Below are positions 1 through 8,624 of a stretch of 64,000 nt of DNA, one piece after another (the stretch's first letter is position 1; every line of letters begins with the position of its first letter). The notes under the pieces are model-generated. The model did no database searches, was not told the DNA's origin, and saw only the letters and a program-made list of their open reading frames with translations. The translations under genes and the position numbers were made by a program. Source of the stretch: Hymenobacter pini (GTDB lineage Bacteria; Bacteroidota; Bacteroidia; Cytophagales; Hymenobacteraceae); assembly GCF_020421205.1 (NCBI RefSeq), contig NZ_JAIZZH010000005.1, forward strand, positions 62,001 to 126,000, read 5' to 3'.

Positions 1-1926
1 GCCAATTTGCTCGTTGCCAAGCACGCCGTAGCTGGCACGCAGCTTCAGGTTGCTCACCTTATCGGCCATGTTGGCGAAGAAGGCTTCCTCGGAAATGCGC
101 CAGCCGGCCGAAGCCGCGTAGAACGTGCCGTAGCGGTTTTCGGGGCTGAAGCGCGAAGATCCGTCGCGGCGGACAGCGCCAGTGAGCAGGTAGCGCTGGT
201 CGTAGTCGTAGGTGACTTGCCCTAGGTAGGAGCGTTTGTTGTAAGTGTAAGAAGAACCTACCACCTGCGGGGCGCTGCTGCCGGCATCTAGGGCCCAATA
301 GTACACCGGGCCGGTGCCGTAGTCGTTGTTGCGGCCCCGGGTGAAATCGTCGGTTTGGTGCTGCTCGGTGTAGCCGGCCACGGCCGTCACGTTGTTCTGG
401 CCGAAGCTCTTATCAAAGGACAAGGTGTTCTCCACCATCGTGAAGAAGCGGTTGCCCTGGTTCTCGGCGTAGTACGAGGGGTTCAGGGGGTCGTTCTGGC
501 GCCACTGCCCGTACTGGCGCTTTTCCCGGTCATGGTAGGCCAGGTACTCGGTGCCCAGGTTGAGGCGGTAGCGCAGGAAGCTGAATATATCCAGCTCCCC
601 GTACACGTTGCCCTGAATCCGATTGTTTTCGGAGGTGTTGTTCAGCAGTTTCTGCAGGGCAATGGGATTGGTGCCGAAGGTGCTGGCGTTGTTGTTGCCG
701 AAGCCAAACCCGCCGGGGTTAGCGGCATCATACACCGGAATAACCGGCAGCATGCGCAGCACATCTAGGAATGGCAGCCCGTTGATGGCCGTGGAGTTGG
801 TACGGGCCAGCTGCAGGTTTTCGCCCACGCGCAGGCGGCCCCGGTTAAAGCCCGAGTTCAGACGCACGCTGTAGCGTTCAAACTTGGGGCCCACGGTGGT
901 GCCCTTCTGGTTGAAATACTCGCCCGACAGCAGGAAATTGGAGTTGGGGCCACCGCCCGAGAAGCTCAGGTTGTAATCCTCTACCCGCCCCGTCCGAATC
1001 AGCTCTTTCTGCCAGTCGGTATCCACCCCGTTGGGGTTGGCCACAAACGGCTGCACCGGGCGCCCGGCGTTTTCGTAGGCCTGGCGGTTGATAACGGCCC
1101 ATTCCTGGGCGTTCATCAGGTCGTAGGTCTTGTTGATTTTCTGCACCCCGCTGTAGGCATTGAAGCTAATAGCCGGCGTGCCCGATTTACCCTTTTTGGT
1201 GGTAATAATGATTACCCCGTTGGCCCCGCGCGAACCGTACGGTGCCAGGGAAGCCCCATCCTTCAATACCTGAATCGACTCGGCATCGGCGGTGTTAAAG
1301 TCCCGGATGTTATCTACCCACAGCCCATCAATAATGTAGAGGGGGCTGCTGCTGCCGCCTAACGAGCCCAAGCCCCGAATGTTTATCAAAGGTGCCTGGC
1401 CCGGCACGCCCGAGTTGACAACCTGCACACCCGGCAAGCGCCCCTGAATGCCTTCGGCAATGGTGGCCACGGGGGCTTTTTGGGCGTCCCGGCCGCTTAC
1501 GCTGGCCACGGAGCCGGTTACATCCTCCCGCTTTTGGGTCAGGTAGCCTACTACTACCACGTCGTTCAGCACTTTGCTATCCACATCCAGGCGCACATCC
1601 ACGGTGCTGCGGCCGTTTACCGGCACTTCCTGGGTAGTATAGCCAACAAAGGAGAAAACCAGCGTTGCATTGTCGGCTACCGTAAGGCTGTAGCGGCCGT
1701 CACTGTCGGTGGTCACGCCATTGGACGTGCCTTTTTCCAGCACCGTCACCCCGGGCATTCCCTGCCCCTTTTCATCCGTAATACGGCCCGTTACGGTGGC
1801 GGCAACGCGGGCAGTGGTGGTAGCGGGCGAGGCAGGAACCTCGGGGGCAGCGGCGGCCAGCAGCGGCAAGCACCCGAGCAGGGCCGGGAGCAACAGGTGG
1901 TGTGGGTGGGGTACCATTCGTTTCAT
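1..1926 (-). CDS. SusC/RagA-type TonB-linked outer-membrane receptor (C-terminal part outside window)
   Basis: The reading frame stays open from an ATG at 1926 to the window edge, giving 642 N-terminal residues; the rest of the barrel and the stop lie outside. Residues 1-26 are a signal peptide. Residues about 42-115 are a carboxypeptidase-regulatory-like domain, followed by the SusC hallmark VVVVGYLTQK at 123-132 and a plug domain with an INIRG segment. The family forms the outer-membrane pore of SusCD glycan importers energised by TonB; the SusD partner normally follows directly and would be to the left of this window. Two LacI-type operators lie 57-95 bases upstream of the start, so expression is probably induced together with galK and the neighbouring glycosidases. 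The substrate is inferred only from those neighbours (arabinose/galactose-containing glycan). The family call is firm. Confidence 0.93.
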   Translation of the reverse strand, partial: MKRMVPHPHHLLLPALLGCLPLLAAAAPEVPASPATTTARVAATVTGRITDEKGQGMPGVTVLEKGTSNGVTTDSDGRYSLTVADNATLVFSFVGYTTQEVPVNGRSTVDVRLDVDSKVLNDVVVVGYLTQKREDVTGSVASVSGRDAQKAPVATIAEGIQGRLPGVQVVNSGVPGQAPLINIRGLGSLGGSSSPLYIIDGLWVDNIRDFNTADAESIQVLKDGASLAPYGSRGANGVIIITTKKGKSGTPAISFNAYSGVQKINKTYDLMNAQEWAVINRQAYENAGRPVQPFVANPNGVDTDWQKELIRTGRVEDYNLSFSGGGPNSNFLLSGEYFNQKGTTVGPKFERYSVRLNSGFNRGRLRVGENLQLARTNSTAINGLPFLDVLRMLPVIPVYDAANPGGFGFGNNNASTFGTNPIALQKLLNNTSENNRIQGNVYGELDIFSFLRYRLNLGTEYLAYHDREKRQYGQWRQNDPLNPSYYAENQGNRFFTMVENTLSFDKSFGQNNVTAVAGYTEQHQTDDFTRGRNNDYGTGPVYYWALDAGSSAPQVVGSSYTYNKRSYLGQVTYDYDQRYLLTGAVRRDGSSRFSPENRYGTFYAASAGWRISEEAFFANMADKVSNLKLRASYGVLGNEQIG

Positions 1927-1982
1927 GGAAAGGAGCAGTTGGGTAGGATGTACAGTGGGACACTTAATTGTTCTGCTCCGAA

Positions 1983-1994
1983 GCAAACGTTTGC
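1983..1994. promoter_or_regulatory. LacI-family operator, susC-proximal copy 1
   Basis: Perfect palindrome GCAAACGTTTGC with the central CG typical of LacI/GalR-family operators. It lies 57 bases upstream of the susC start. The same sequence recurs at 2010, 2312, 8339 and (one mismatch) 8613. Assignment to the LacI-family regulator encoded at 10139-11167 is inferred from proximity. Confidence 0.8.
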
Positions 1995-2009
1995 ATTTCA
2001 TTCACCATT

Positions 2010-2021
2010 GCAAACGTTTGC
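2010..2021. promoter_or_regulatory. LacI-family operator, susC-proximal copy 2
   Basis: Perfect palindrome GCAAACGTTTGC, extended to TGCAAACGTTTGCA with its flanks. Its centre is 27 bases from the first copy, about 2.6 helical turns, so the two sites would face different sides of the helix. Confidence 0.8.
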
Positions 2022-2311
2022 AGAGCAGTTCTGAAGAAAAGCCTGATAGCAAAGTGTTACCAGGCCGCCAAGAATAAAAAGAGGAGGCAACGGGAGGTGA
2101 GTACAGCTATACCTGCTCCTCTGTACCGAATTGTTGCGTAAGGTTAAGTAGTTATTATCCCTTTGTCAAGAAACACTAATAAATATTTTTATATTAAAAG
2201 TAATGAGTCACTCACTACTGCTGAGGTTCCAGTCAGTTTTAAGGGTGCGCCGGTTGCCCAGCCAGAGAGCCGAAGCTGAACTGTTACAGAAAAATAGTTG
2301 AACATGAATTT

Positions 2312-2323
2312 GCAAACGTTTGC
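2312..2323. promoter_or_regulatory. LacI-family operator upstream of galK
   Basis: Third perfect GCAAACGTTTGC, again extended to TGCAAACGTTTGCA. It lies 46 bases upstream of the galK ATG and just upstream of a weak TAnnTTTG-like element at 2334, where a bound repressor could block polymerase. Confidence 0.8.
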
Positions 2324-2333
2324 ACTAATTTGC

Positions 2334-2341
2334 TTCATTTG
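2334..2341 (+). promoter_or_regulatory. Possible galK promoter -7 element
   Basis: TTCATTTG matches the Bacteroidota -7 consensus TAnnTTTG at all but one defined position. A TTTG at 2309-2312, 21 bases upstream, could be the -33 element and overlaps the operator edge. Position relative to the galK start (28 bases) is right, but the match is imperfect. Confidence 0.35.
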
Positions 2342-2369
2342 TGCGTCCGCTTCTTGATTTACCACGTCT

Positions 2370-3536
2370 ATGTCAGCTTCCGCCGTAGCTTCTGCTTTCC
2401 AACAGATATTTTCATCTGTGCCATTGCTAGTCCGGGCACCGGGCCGCGTAAACCTGATCGGGGAACACACAGACTACAACGGCGGCTACGTGCTACCCGC
2501 CGCCGTCGATAAGGAAATCTACTTCGCAGTAGCTCTCAACGGCCTTGATACCGTGCGGCTATATTCCTACGATAAGCAGGAACGGCAGGAGTTTGCCCTT
2601 GCACAGCTGCAGCCCGGCACTGTACTGTGGGCGAACTATCTGAAGGGGGTAGTAGCTGGGTTTCAACAGCGGGGCATCGTTGTGCCGGGCTTCGACTGCG
2701 TATTTGGCGGCAATGTGCCGATGGGGGCCGGCCTCTCATCATCGGCGGCTGTGGAGTGTGGCCTCGCACTGGCGTTGAATACCCTCCTGCACGCCGGGCT
2801 GGGCCGCATGGAGCTGGCCCACCTTAGCCAACAGGCCGAGCACGCTTACGCGGGGGTGCAATGCGGTATTATGGACCAGTTTGCCAGCCTGTTTGGCAAA
2901 GCCGGCCAGGTAGTGCGCCTCGACTGTCGCTCCCTGGAATACGCATATTTTCCCTTCGATACGGATGCCTGCCGCATTGTGCTGTGCAACTCCGGCGTCA
3001 AGCATTCCTTGGCCAGCTCCGAGTACAATACCCGTCGTCAGGAGTGTGAGCAAGGGGTAGCCATCCTGCGCCGCTACTACCCGCAAGTCCTGAGCCTGCG
3101 CGATGCTACCCTGACGCAGCTAGAAGCTCACCAGCAGGAATTAGGCGACGTGCTGTACCGCCGCTGCCGCTATGTGGTGGAGGAAAACCTGCGGGTGGAG
3201 GCCGCGTGCAAGTACCTGGCAGAACACGATCTGCCCGCCTTTGGCCAGCAGATGTACGGCTCCCACGCCGGCTTGCGAGACTTGTATGAAGTAAGCTGCC
3301 CCGAATTGGATGTACTGGTAGAGGCCGCGCGCTCCTTACCCGGTGTATTTGGGGCTCGCATGATGGGCGGCGGCTTTGGGGGCTGCACGATCAACCTGGT
3401 AGCGACGGAAGCGGTAGATGAGTTTTGCCAACACATGGCCGCGCGGTATCAGCAGCAGCTGGGCCTGTCCCTCGACATGTACTGCACAACCATTGTGAGC
3501 GGCGTGGATGTGGTGCCAGCCTTGGTGCTGCAGTAA
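2370..3536 (+). CDS. galK: Galactokinase
   Basis: Phosphorylates alpha-D-galactose at C1 with ATP, the entry step of the Leloir pathway, in the cytoplasm. The 388-residue protein has all three GHMP-kinase motifs: the galactokinase signature GRVNLIGEHTDYNGGYVLP at residues 25-43, the ATP-binding loop GNVPMGAGLSSSAAVE at 114-129, and a C-terminal GGGFGG motif. GIMDQ around residues 166-170 supplies the catalytic aspartate. The length is usual for the family (about 380-390). It is followed by galT on the same strand after about 180 bases; no mutarotase or epimerase gene is nearby. A LacI-type operator 46 bases upstream suggests induction with the adjacent glycan-use genes. The ATG at 2370 begins a typical N-terminus just before the first motif. 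Confidence 0.97.
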   Translation: MSASAVASAFQQIFSSVPLLVRAPGRVNLIGEHTDYNGGYVLPAAVDKEIYFAVALNGLDTVRLYSYDKQERQEFALAQLQPGTVLWANYLKGVVAGFQQRGIVVPGFDCVFGGNVPMGAGLSSSAAVECGLALALNTLLHAGLGRMELAHLSQQAEHAYAGVQCGIMDQFASLFGKAGQVVRLDCRSLEYAYFPFDTDACRIVLCNSGVKHSLASSEYNTRRQECEQGVAILRRYYPQVLSLRDATLTQLEAHQQELGDVLYRRCRYVVEENLRVEAACKYLAEHDLPAFGQQMYGSHAGLRDLYEVSCPELDVLVEAARSLPGVFGARMMGGGFGGCTINLVATEAVDEFCQHMAARYQQQLGLSLDMYCTTIVSGVDVVPALVLQ

Positions 3537-3716
3537 CGTCCTACATCCTCTCTGCTTCTTGCACGTGGGAATGCGGGACCGGAAAGGGGCCGGGTTATGC
3601 AGGGAGGATGCTTTTGGCACGTGAGTCTGCTGGTCAACGGTACCGCAACCATGCGTTGCGCCTGACCTCCGGCTCACGTGCTCCCGTTTTATCGTCGACT
3701 ACTTGTCACCATCCGC

Positions 3717-4769
3717 ATGCCCGCTTTCGACCTGACCGAACACCCGCACCGCCGCTACAACCCGCTCACCGGCGAGTGGCTGCTGGTTTCCCCGCACCGC
3801 TCCAAACGCCCCTGGCAGGGCCAGCAGGAGGCCACCGACGAGGCCCCCCGCCCCGCCCACGACCCCACCTGCTACCTCTGCCCCGGCAACGTGCGCGCCA
3901 ACGGGGAAGTAAACCCCGCCTACACCGGCACCTTCGTCTTCGACAACGACTTTGCCGCCCTGCTGGCCGATACACCCGTGGGCGAGGTCAACATTGGCGG
4001 GCTCTTGCGGGCCGAGGCCGAATCGGGGGTGGGCCGGGTCATCTGCTTCTCGCCCCGTCACGATTTAACCCTGCCCGAAATGAGCCCGGCGGCTATTCGC
4101 GGGGTGGTGGACGTGTGGACCGCGCAGTTCCAGGAGCTGGGGGCCCGCCCGGACATCAACTACGTGCAGATATTCGAGAACAAGGGCCAGGTGATGGGTT
4201 GCTCCAACCCCCACCCCCACGGCCAGATCTGGGCCCAGCGCACCGTGCCCGGTGAGCCGGCCAAGGAAACCCAGCAGCAAGAAGCCTACTTCCAGCAACA
4301 CGGCCGCAGCCTGCTTGCCGATTACCTGGCCCTGGAGCTCGAGCAGCAGCAGCGCGTGGTGCTGGCAAACGCGCACTGGGTGACGGTGGTGCCCTACTGG
4401 GCCATCTGGCCCTTCGAGACGCTGGTGCTGCCCCGCCGCCACGTGCAGGACCTGACCCAACTCACCGACGAGGAAAAGGACGCCTTGGCGGATATGGTCC
4501 GCCAGCTCACCATCCGCTACGACAACCTGTTCCAAACCTCCTTCCCCTACTCCGCCGGCCTGCACCAGCGCCCTACTGACGGGCAGGCGCACGAGGCCTG
4601 GCACCTGCACATGCACTTCTACCCCCCGCTGCTGCGCTCGGCCACCGTACGCAAGTTCATGGTGGGCTACGAGCTGCTCGGCAACACCCAGCGCGACATC
4701 ACCCCCGAAGCCGCCGCCCAGCGCCTGCGCGAGCTGCCCACCACGCACTATAAAGCCGCCCGCCAGTAG
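3717..4769 (+). CDS. galT: UDP-glucose--hexose-1-phosphate uridylyltransferase (galactose-1-phosphate uridylyltransferase)
   Basis: Exchanges UMP between UDP-glucose and galactose-1-phosphate, the second Leloir step. The frame could start at a GTG at 3678, but the ATG at 3717 gives a 350-residue protein in which the zinc ligands fall at C52, C55 and H115, the same numbers as in E. coli GalT, so I chose 3717. The active-site HPH lies at residues 166-168 ([12 protein letters not shown]), where the second His carries the uridylyl group. A second His cluster (HLHMHFYPP) is near the C-terminus. The gene follows galK and ends in an intrinsic terminator shared with the convergent glycosidase operon. 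The 180-base spacer from galK shows no obvious promoter. Confidence 0.96.
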   Translation: MPAFDLTEHPHRRYNPLTGEWLLVSPHRSKRPWQGQQEATDEAPRPAHDPTCYLCPGNVRANGEVNPAYTGTFVFDNDFAALLADTPVGEVNIGGLLRAEAESGVGRVICFSPRHDLTLPEMSPAAIRGVVDVWTAQFQELGARPDINYVQIFENKGQVMGCSNPHPHGQIWAQRTVPGEPAKETQQQEAYFQQHGRSLLADYLALELEQQQRVVLANAHWVTVVPYWAIWPFETLVLPRRHVQDLTQLTDEEKDALADMVRQLTIRYDNLFQTSFPYSAGLHQRPTDGQAHEAWHLHMHFYPPLLRSATVRKFMVGYELLGNTQRDITPEAAAQRLRELPTTHYKAARQ

Positions 4770-4820
4770 CTCGTGGTGCAGGTAAAGTAGCCCGCTGAAA
4801 TACAGCTCTTCGCCGCAACC

Positions 4821-4854
4821 AAAAAGCCCGTAGCTGAGCACTACGAGCTTTTTT
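4821..4854. terminator. Bidirectional intrinsic terminator between galT and the glycosidase operon
   Basis: An A-run, an interrupted GC stem (GC/CGTAG pairing with CTACG/GC, loop of 7 bases) and a T-run make a hairpin with a U tract in either direction. It is about 50 bases past the galT stop and 22 bases past the end of the convergent GH43 gene. Confidence 0.8.
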
Positions 4855-4875
4855 GATTACGGCGAAGGACCGTTG

Positions 4876-5934
4876 TTATTTCTCTCCCGAAGGGCGGGCC
4901 AGCGGCTGACCTACGGCCACGGGTACTCCAAAATTGGGGGTACCATCGGCATTCCAGGTAAACAGTTGGGCCCGTGGCGTTCGGAAACGCCCACAGCCTT
5001 GCCCGGGCTCATCATTGGCATGGTACAGAATCCAGTCCTGCGTCCCGTCGGGTGATTTAAAAAAGCTGTTGTGGCCGGGTGCATACACTTTGTTGGCCGC
5101 ATTCTGCTGGAATACGGGCTCCGGCGACTTTTGCCAGGAGCTGGGCTGCAGCAGGTTTGCCTTGTCGGAGGCGGTGAGCATACCGAGGGCGTAGGTGTCA
5201 GTCCAGCAGCCACTGGCCGAATAAATCAGGTAGAGCTTACCGGCGTGGCGGAGTACTTCAGGACCTTCGTTCACATCCACGTGGGGCGGGTCGTTGGGGT
5301 TGTTCAGGTCGCCATTCCGCTCCCAGGTGTACGTAGGAGTTGACACCCGCACCCGTGGCCCGTCAATGGTCCAGGGGTTTTTCATGCGGGCCAGGTAGAT
5401 ATCCTGACGACCATTCTGGTCTCCCTCCCACCCCGACCAAATGAAATACAGCTGCCCCCGGTTTTCGAACACGGAACCATCGATGGCCCATTTGTTCGTG
5501 GCATCGGTTATCTGGCCTTTATCTTCCCAGGTGCCTTCCAGGGGGTCAGCAGCGCTGTTTTCGAGCACCCAAAGCCGGTGGTCGGGGTTGCGGCCGGCAT
5601 CGGCTGCGTAGTAGAGGTACCACTTGCCCTGAATGCGGTGCAGTTCGGGGGCCCATATTTCGCGGGAGTTGGGCCCGGCGGCTGGGGGCGTCCACACTAC
5701 TTTGCTGGGAGCGGTGCGCAACTGGCTCAACGAGGGGGTTTTCCAGAGCGTAATGTTGCGGCCGGTGGTGTGGGTGTAGTAGTAATAGCCGTTGTGGTGA
5801 ATGGTCCAGGGGTCGGCGCCGGCTGGCAGCAGCGGGTTGGTGAAAGTAGCCGCTTCGTCGGAGGCAGGCTGCCGGGGCGCGCGGGCACAGCCCAATAGCA
5901 GCAGGGCAACCAGCAATGGGTAGCAATATTTCAT
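4876..5934 (-). CDS. Glycoside hydrolase family 43 lipoprotein (probable alpha-L-arabinofuranosidase)
   Basis: Residues 1-16 are a lipoprotein signal ending in LLLLGC, so the enzyme is probably anchored to a membrane on the periplasmic or outer face. The rest is one five-bladed GH43 domain. The three catalytic acids can be placed: D41 (GADPW, base), D152 (AIDGS, pKa modulator) and E223 (NEGPE, general acid). GH43 enzymes are inverting arabinofuranosidases, xylosidases, arabinanases or galactanases; arabinofuranosidase is the likeliest here but specificity cannot be read from sequence. It is the third gene of a minus-strand operon (8235-4876) and a close paralogue of the first (shared WAPELHR, GKWYLYY, GTPNFGVPV blocks), suggesting an old duplication. 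Confidence 0.88.
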   Translation of the reverse strand: MKYCYPLLVALLLLGCARAPRQPASDEAATFTNPLLPAGADPWTIHHNGYYYYTHTTGRNITLWKTPSLSQLRTAPSKVVWTPPAAGPNSREIWAPELHRIQGKWYLYYAADAGRNPDHRLWVLENSAADPLEGTWEDKGQITDATNKWAIDGSVFENRGQLYFIWSGWEGDQNGRQDIYLARMKNPWTIDGPRVRVSTPTYTWERNGDLNNPNDPPHVDVNEGPEVLRHAGKLYLIYSASGCWTDTYALGMLTASDKANLLQPSSWQKSPEPVFQQNAANKVYAPGHNSFFKSPDGTQDWILYHANDEPGQGCGRFRTPRAQLFTWNADGTPNFGVPVAVGQPLARPSGEK

Positions 5935-6050
5935 GAGAGCAAAAAGACAGATGGGGCTATGGTTGCTGACGCGCCCTGCAGTGCGGGCACTGGCCGGAAG
6001 GGGGAAGCAGTAGCTCTAGTGTTCAAGTGTGGAGCCATCTGGCAGCAGCG

Positions 6051-7148
6051 CTATTTTCCGTTCATTTTGCGAATGAAGTCGGCCTCATCCTGGTGGTAGG
6101 CCGTGCCGTCTTTCCGGAACACCTCATGAAACCACTCGCCCGGCTCGCCACCATCCTGAATAGGCACATCCCATTGGTATTTGGTGTTGGTTTTGCCGTC
6201 TACCAGGCCCCAATTGATAGCTCCAATGTTGTACTTCTTTAGCAAAGGCATGATGTTGACGAAGCGCGAGTTGCGCGGCCGGGCCATGTATTCCGTGCAG
6301 ATGAGGGGCCGGTTGTGCGTTTTGAGCAGTTCAATTACCCGTTCATGCGTGGGTACGTCGTCGTAGTTGTGGTAGGTGACGATATCGGAGTTCATTGCCT
6401 GAAATGTATTCAGCTCCACCAAGCCCCAGTTCCAAAGCCCCGCGCTGAGCGGCTGGCTAGGGTTTACCTCCCGTGCCCAGGCAAATACATTGCGTAGCAG
6501 CGGCAACGAGGCATTGCCCTCCCCCTTGTTACCGGGCTCATTATACAGGTCCCACAGCAGAATGCGCCTATCAGTAGCGAAGCTGCGCAGCACGTCCTGC
6601 ACGTAGGGTTTCAGCTTCACAAAGCTGGCGGAGTCGCGGGAGGTAGGGTCGCCGGGGTCCTGTACCCAGCCCGAGTTATGAATGCCGGGCTTAGGAGCCG
6701 GCTGCTTACCGGGTTTTGGTGTTTCGTCCCAGCAGTCATCAAAAAACACCAGCATCGTTTGAATGTGGTGCTTATCAGCAATAGTCAGGTACTCGCCTAC
6801 TCGTTTTTTGAAGCCCTGGGGGTCTTGCTGCCAGGCCAGGCTGTGCAGGAATACGCGCATGGTATTAAACCCAATTGCCTCAGCCCACCCCAGCTCTTTG
6901 TCGATAGTAGCGGGGTCGAAGGTATCGGCCTGCCACATTTCCAACTGGTTGATAGCCGTGCTGGGCGTGAAGTTGGCCCCCGACATCCAGCGGTGCTGCT
7001 TGTACCAGGTGTTGGCCTGTTCTACCGTCCAGCGCTGCCCCTGGACAGCGGATGCCGCCGCGCCCTTGGTTTTGATTTTGGTTTTTTGAGCAAGTGTACC
7101 GGTGGTAGTTGCAGCCAACAGCACCAAGGCAAAGAGCAGTTTTTTCAT
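6051..7148 (-). CDS. Secreted clan GH-A glycoside hydrolase (GH5-like)
   Basis: A signal peptide (residues 1-20, ending TLAQ) precedes a (beta/alpha)8-type hydrolase. WDLYNEPGN carries the acid/base E204 after the typical Asn, and CTEYMARP carries the nucleophile E286, the strand-4 and strand-7 glutamates of clan GH-A. Relatives in Bacteroidota are often named cellulase-family or 1,4-beta-xylanase, but the family number and substrate are uncertain. It lies between two GH43 genes on the same strand, with spacers of 52 and 116 bases and no promoter or operator visible in either, so it is probably co-transcribed from the operator-controlled promoter upstream of 8235. It may cut the glycan backbone while the GH43 enzymes remove side chains; that division of work is inference. 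Confidence 0.82.
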   Translation of the reverse strand: MKKLLFALVLLAATTTGTLAQKTKIKTKGAAASAVQGQRWTVEQANTWYKQHRWMSGANFTPSTAINQLEMWQADTFDPATIDKELGWAEAIGFNTMRVFLHSLAWQQDPQGFKKRVGEYLTIADKHHIQTMLVFFDDCWDETPKPGKQPAPKPGIHNSGWVQDPGDPTSRDSASFVKLKPYVQDVLRSFATDRRILLWDLYNEPGNKGEGNASLPLLRNVFAWAREVNPSQPLSAGLWNWGLVELNTFQAMNSDIVTYHNYDDVPTHERVIELLKTHNRPLICTEYMARPRNSRFVNIMPLLKKYNIGAINWGLVDGKTNTKYQWDVPIQDGGEPGEWFHEVFRKDGTAYHQDEADFIRKMNGK

Positions 7149-7200
7149 AGAACAGAAAGGAAGGAAAGGTGAGAAGGGCGTTTGTTAGCAGCGGGCAGGA

Positions 7201-8235
7201 TTACTCGCCTGAGGGTTTAGGCTGGGGCTGACTCAAGGATACCGGCACGCCGAAGTCGGGTGTGCCATCGGGCTTCCAGCCAAACCGCTGCATACGGGCG
7301 CTACGGCCCGCGCACTTGCCGTCAGCGGCTGTTTTGGCATGGTACACCAGCCAGTTTTCCCGGCCATCTGGGGAGGTAGTAAAGCAGTTGTGCCCGGTAC
7401 CCCACACGCCATTTTGGGCCGAAGGCTTGAATACGGGCGTAGGTGTTTTGGTCCAAGATTCGGCCTGTAAGGGGTCGGCGCCTTTGGGGGCCGTGAGCAT
7501 TCCGAGGCAATAGTTATCATCCCAGCAGGCACTGGCCGAGTACACCACCAGCAACTGCCCCCTGCGGCCCAGCAGAAATTCCGGTCCTTCCAGAATCTGG
7601 CGGCCACCCCCTTGCTCCCACTTTAACGTAGGCCGGGCAATAACTACTTCCTTACCAGCCTGTACTGTCCAGGGGGTCAATAGAGGCGCAATGGCCAGCA
7701 CACTCTGGGCCCCTACGTACGCCGAGTATAGAAAATACCGCTTCCCATCGTGCTCAAACACGGAACCATCAAGGCCGGTGTACTTGGTGTTTACGCGGCC
7801 TTTATCGGTCCAGGTGCCAGTCGTTGGGTCGGCGGCAGAATTTTCCAGCACAAATACGTAGCGCGCATTGTCGCCGGGACTGGCCTTATCGGTGGCGGTA
7901 TAATAGAGGTACCATTTTCCATCCAACCGGTGCAGTTCGGGTGCCCATAGTTCGGCGGAATTAGGTCCACTGGCCGGGGGCGTCCACACCACGGCGGCAG
8001 GCGCATTCCGTACGTCGCTCAGGGCACTGGTTTTCCAGAGTGTCAGGTTTCTGCCTGTAGTGTTGGTGTAATAGTAGTAACCTCCGTGCCGGGTTACCCA
8101 AGGGTCTGGTCCATCGTTGCGCAACGGGTTCTGAAAAGTGGCCTGTGCACGTGGTTGAGCCTCCAGTGAGGAAAAAGAGGCGAAGCCATAGGCCCAGACC
8201 AGGTACACCATCCGCAACACGAACCGCCTGTTCAT
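7201..8235 (-). CDS. Secreted glycoside hydrolase family 43 enzyme (probable alpha-L-arabinofuranosidase)
   Basis: The open frame extends upstream to 8409, but a LacI-type operator lies inside that extension at 8339 and the ATG at 8235 starts a proper signal peptide (residues 1-26, ending LEAQ). I therefore take 8235 as the start, giving 344 residues. The single GH43 domain has catalytic D44 (GPDPW), D156 (GLDGS) and E216 (LEGPE). It resembles the lipoprotein GH43 at 4876-5934 along its whole length but has an ordinary signal peptide, so the pair may act in different compartments. First gene of the three-gene glycosidase operon, presumably repressed through the operator 104 bases upstream. 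Exact substrate unknown. Confidence 0.88.
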   Translation of the reverse strand: MNRRFVLRMVYLVWAYGFASFSSLEAQPRAQATFQNPLRNDGPDPWVTRHGGYYYYTNTTGRNLTLWKTSALSDVRNAPAAVVWTPPASGPNSAELWAPELHRLDGKWYLYYTATDKASPGDNARYVFVLENSAADPTTGTWTDKGRVNTKYTGLDGSVFEHDGKRYFLYSAYVGAQSVLAIAPLLTPWTVQAGKEVVIARPTLKWEQGGGRQILEGPEFLLGRRGQLLVVYSASACWDDNYCLGMLTAPKGADPLQAESWTKTPTPVFKPSAQNGVWGTGHNCFTTSPDGRENWLVYHAKTAADGKCAGRSARMQRFGWKPDGTPDFGVPVSLSQPQPKPSGE

Positions 8236-8338
8236 TAGGGGAAACTGGTATCTGTTGAACACAATCTGTTTGAGTATCTCTACGCCTGTGCCTCCGCTTA
8301 AGCTACTAACATAGGGAAGGACTTGCAGCAACATTTCT

Positions 8339-8350
8339 GCAAACGTTTGC
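8339..8350. promoter_or_regulatory. LacI-family operator upstream of the glycosidase operon
   Basis: Perfect GCAAACGTTTGC, extended to TGCAAACGTTTGCA. It is 104 bases upstream of the chosen GH43 start at 8235 and would fall inside the coding region if the longer frame were real, which argues for the shorter protein. Confidence 0.8.
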
Positions 8351-8591
8351 AAAACTTGTTGCCGTGCAGCTGGGCTGTAAGCCCGTACCTTCATCCACGG
8401 GTAAACCACTCCCTGTCTATGCTCAGGTAATTAAAAAGGCTTGTGTCACCACACATATAGCTGGCCACAGCAGCTCCAATTGACATAGTGCACACCTAAA
8501 CCCGTGCGTATGCCGCTACCACACGGATGGCGTAGCTGGCAGTGCGCCGATGCCAAGTTGCAGCCACTGGCTTAGTAAAGCTCTGCAAGCT

Positions 8592-8601
8592 AAAACGTTT
8601 T
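8592..8601. promoter_or_regulatory. Variant LacI-family operator
   Basis: AAAACGTTTT is a 10-base palindrome with the same AAACGTTT centre as the perfect operators but different outer bases. It lies 22 bases (centre to centre) from the next copy and 252 bases from the one at 8339, an integral number of helical turns (24) that would suit looping. It may be a weaker site. Confidence 0.55.
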
Positions 8602-8612
8602 GCCTAATTTAT

Positions 8613-8624
8613 GCAAACGTTTGT
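8613..8624. promoter_or_regulatory. LacI-family operator on the GH43 (+) side
   Basis: GCAAACGTTTGT differs from the perfect palindrome only in the last base. It lies 325 bases upstream of the GH43 start at 8950, farther than the other operators from their genes. Confidence 0.7.

Larger units (their letters stand above)
1927..2369. other. Divergent control region between susC and galK
   Basis: No gene is visible in these 443 bases. The region is much more AT-rich than its surroundings, especially near 2150-2210. It holds three copies of a 12-base palindrome (1983, 2010 and 2312), two on the susC side and one on the galK side, with centres about 27 and 302 bases apart. The layout fits a shared, repressor-controlled divergent promoter region where looping is possible. 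Promoter elements are only weakly recognisable. Confidence 0.7.

Noticed and set aside
1480-2077. Plus-strand open frames opposite susC
   Set aside because: They lie entirely over the SusC signal peptide and regulatory-like domain, have no start context and encode low-complexity sequence; shadows of the receptor gene.
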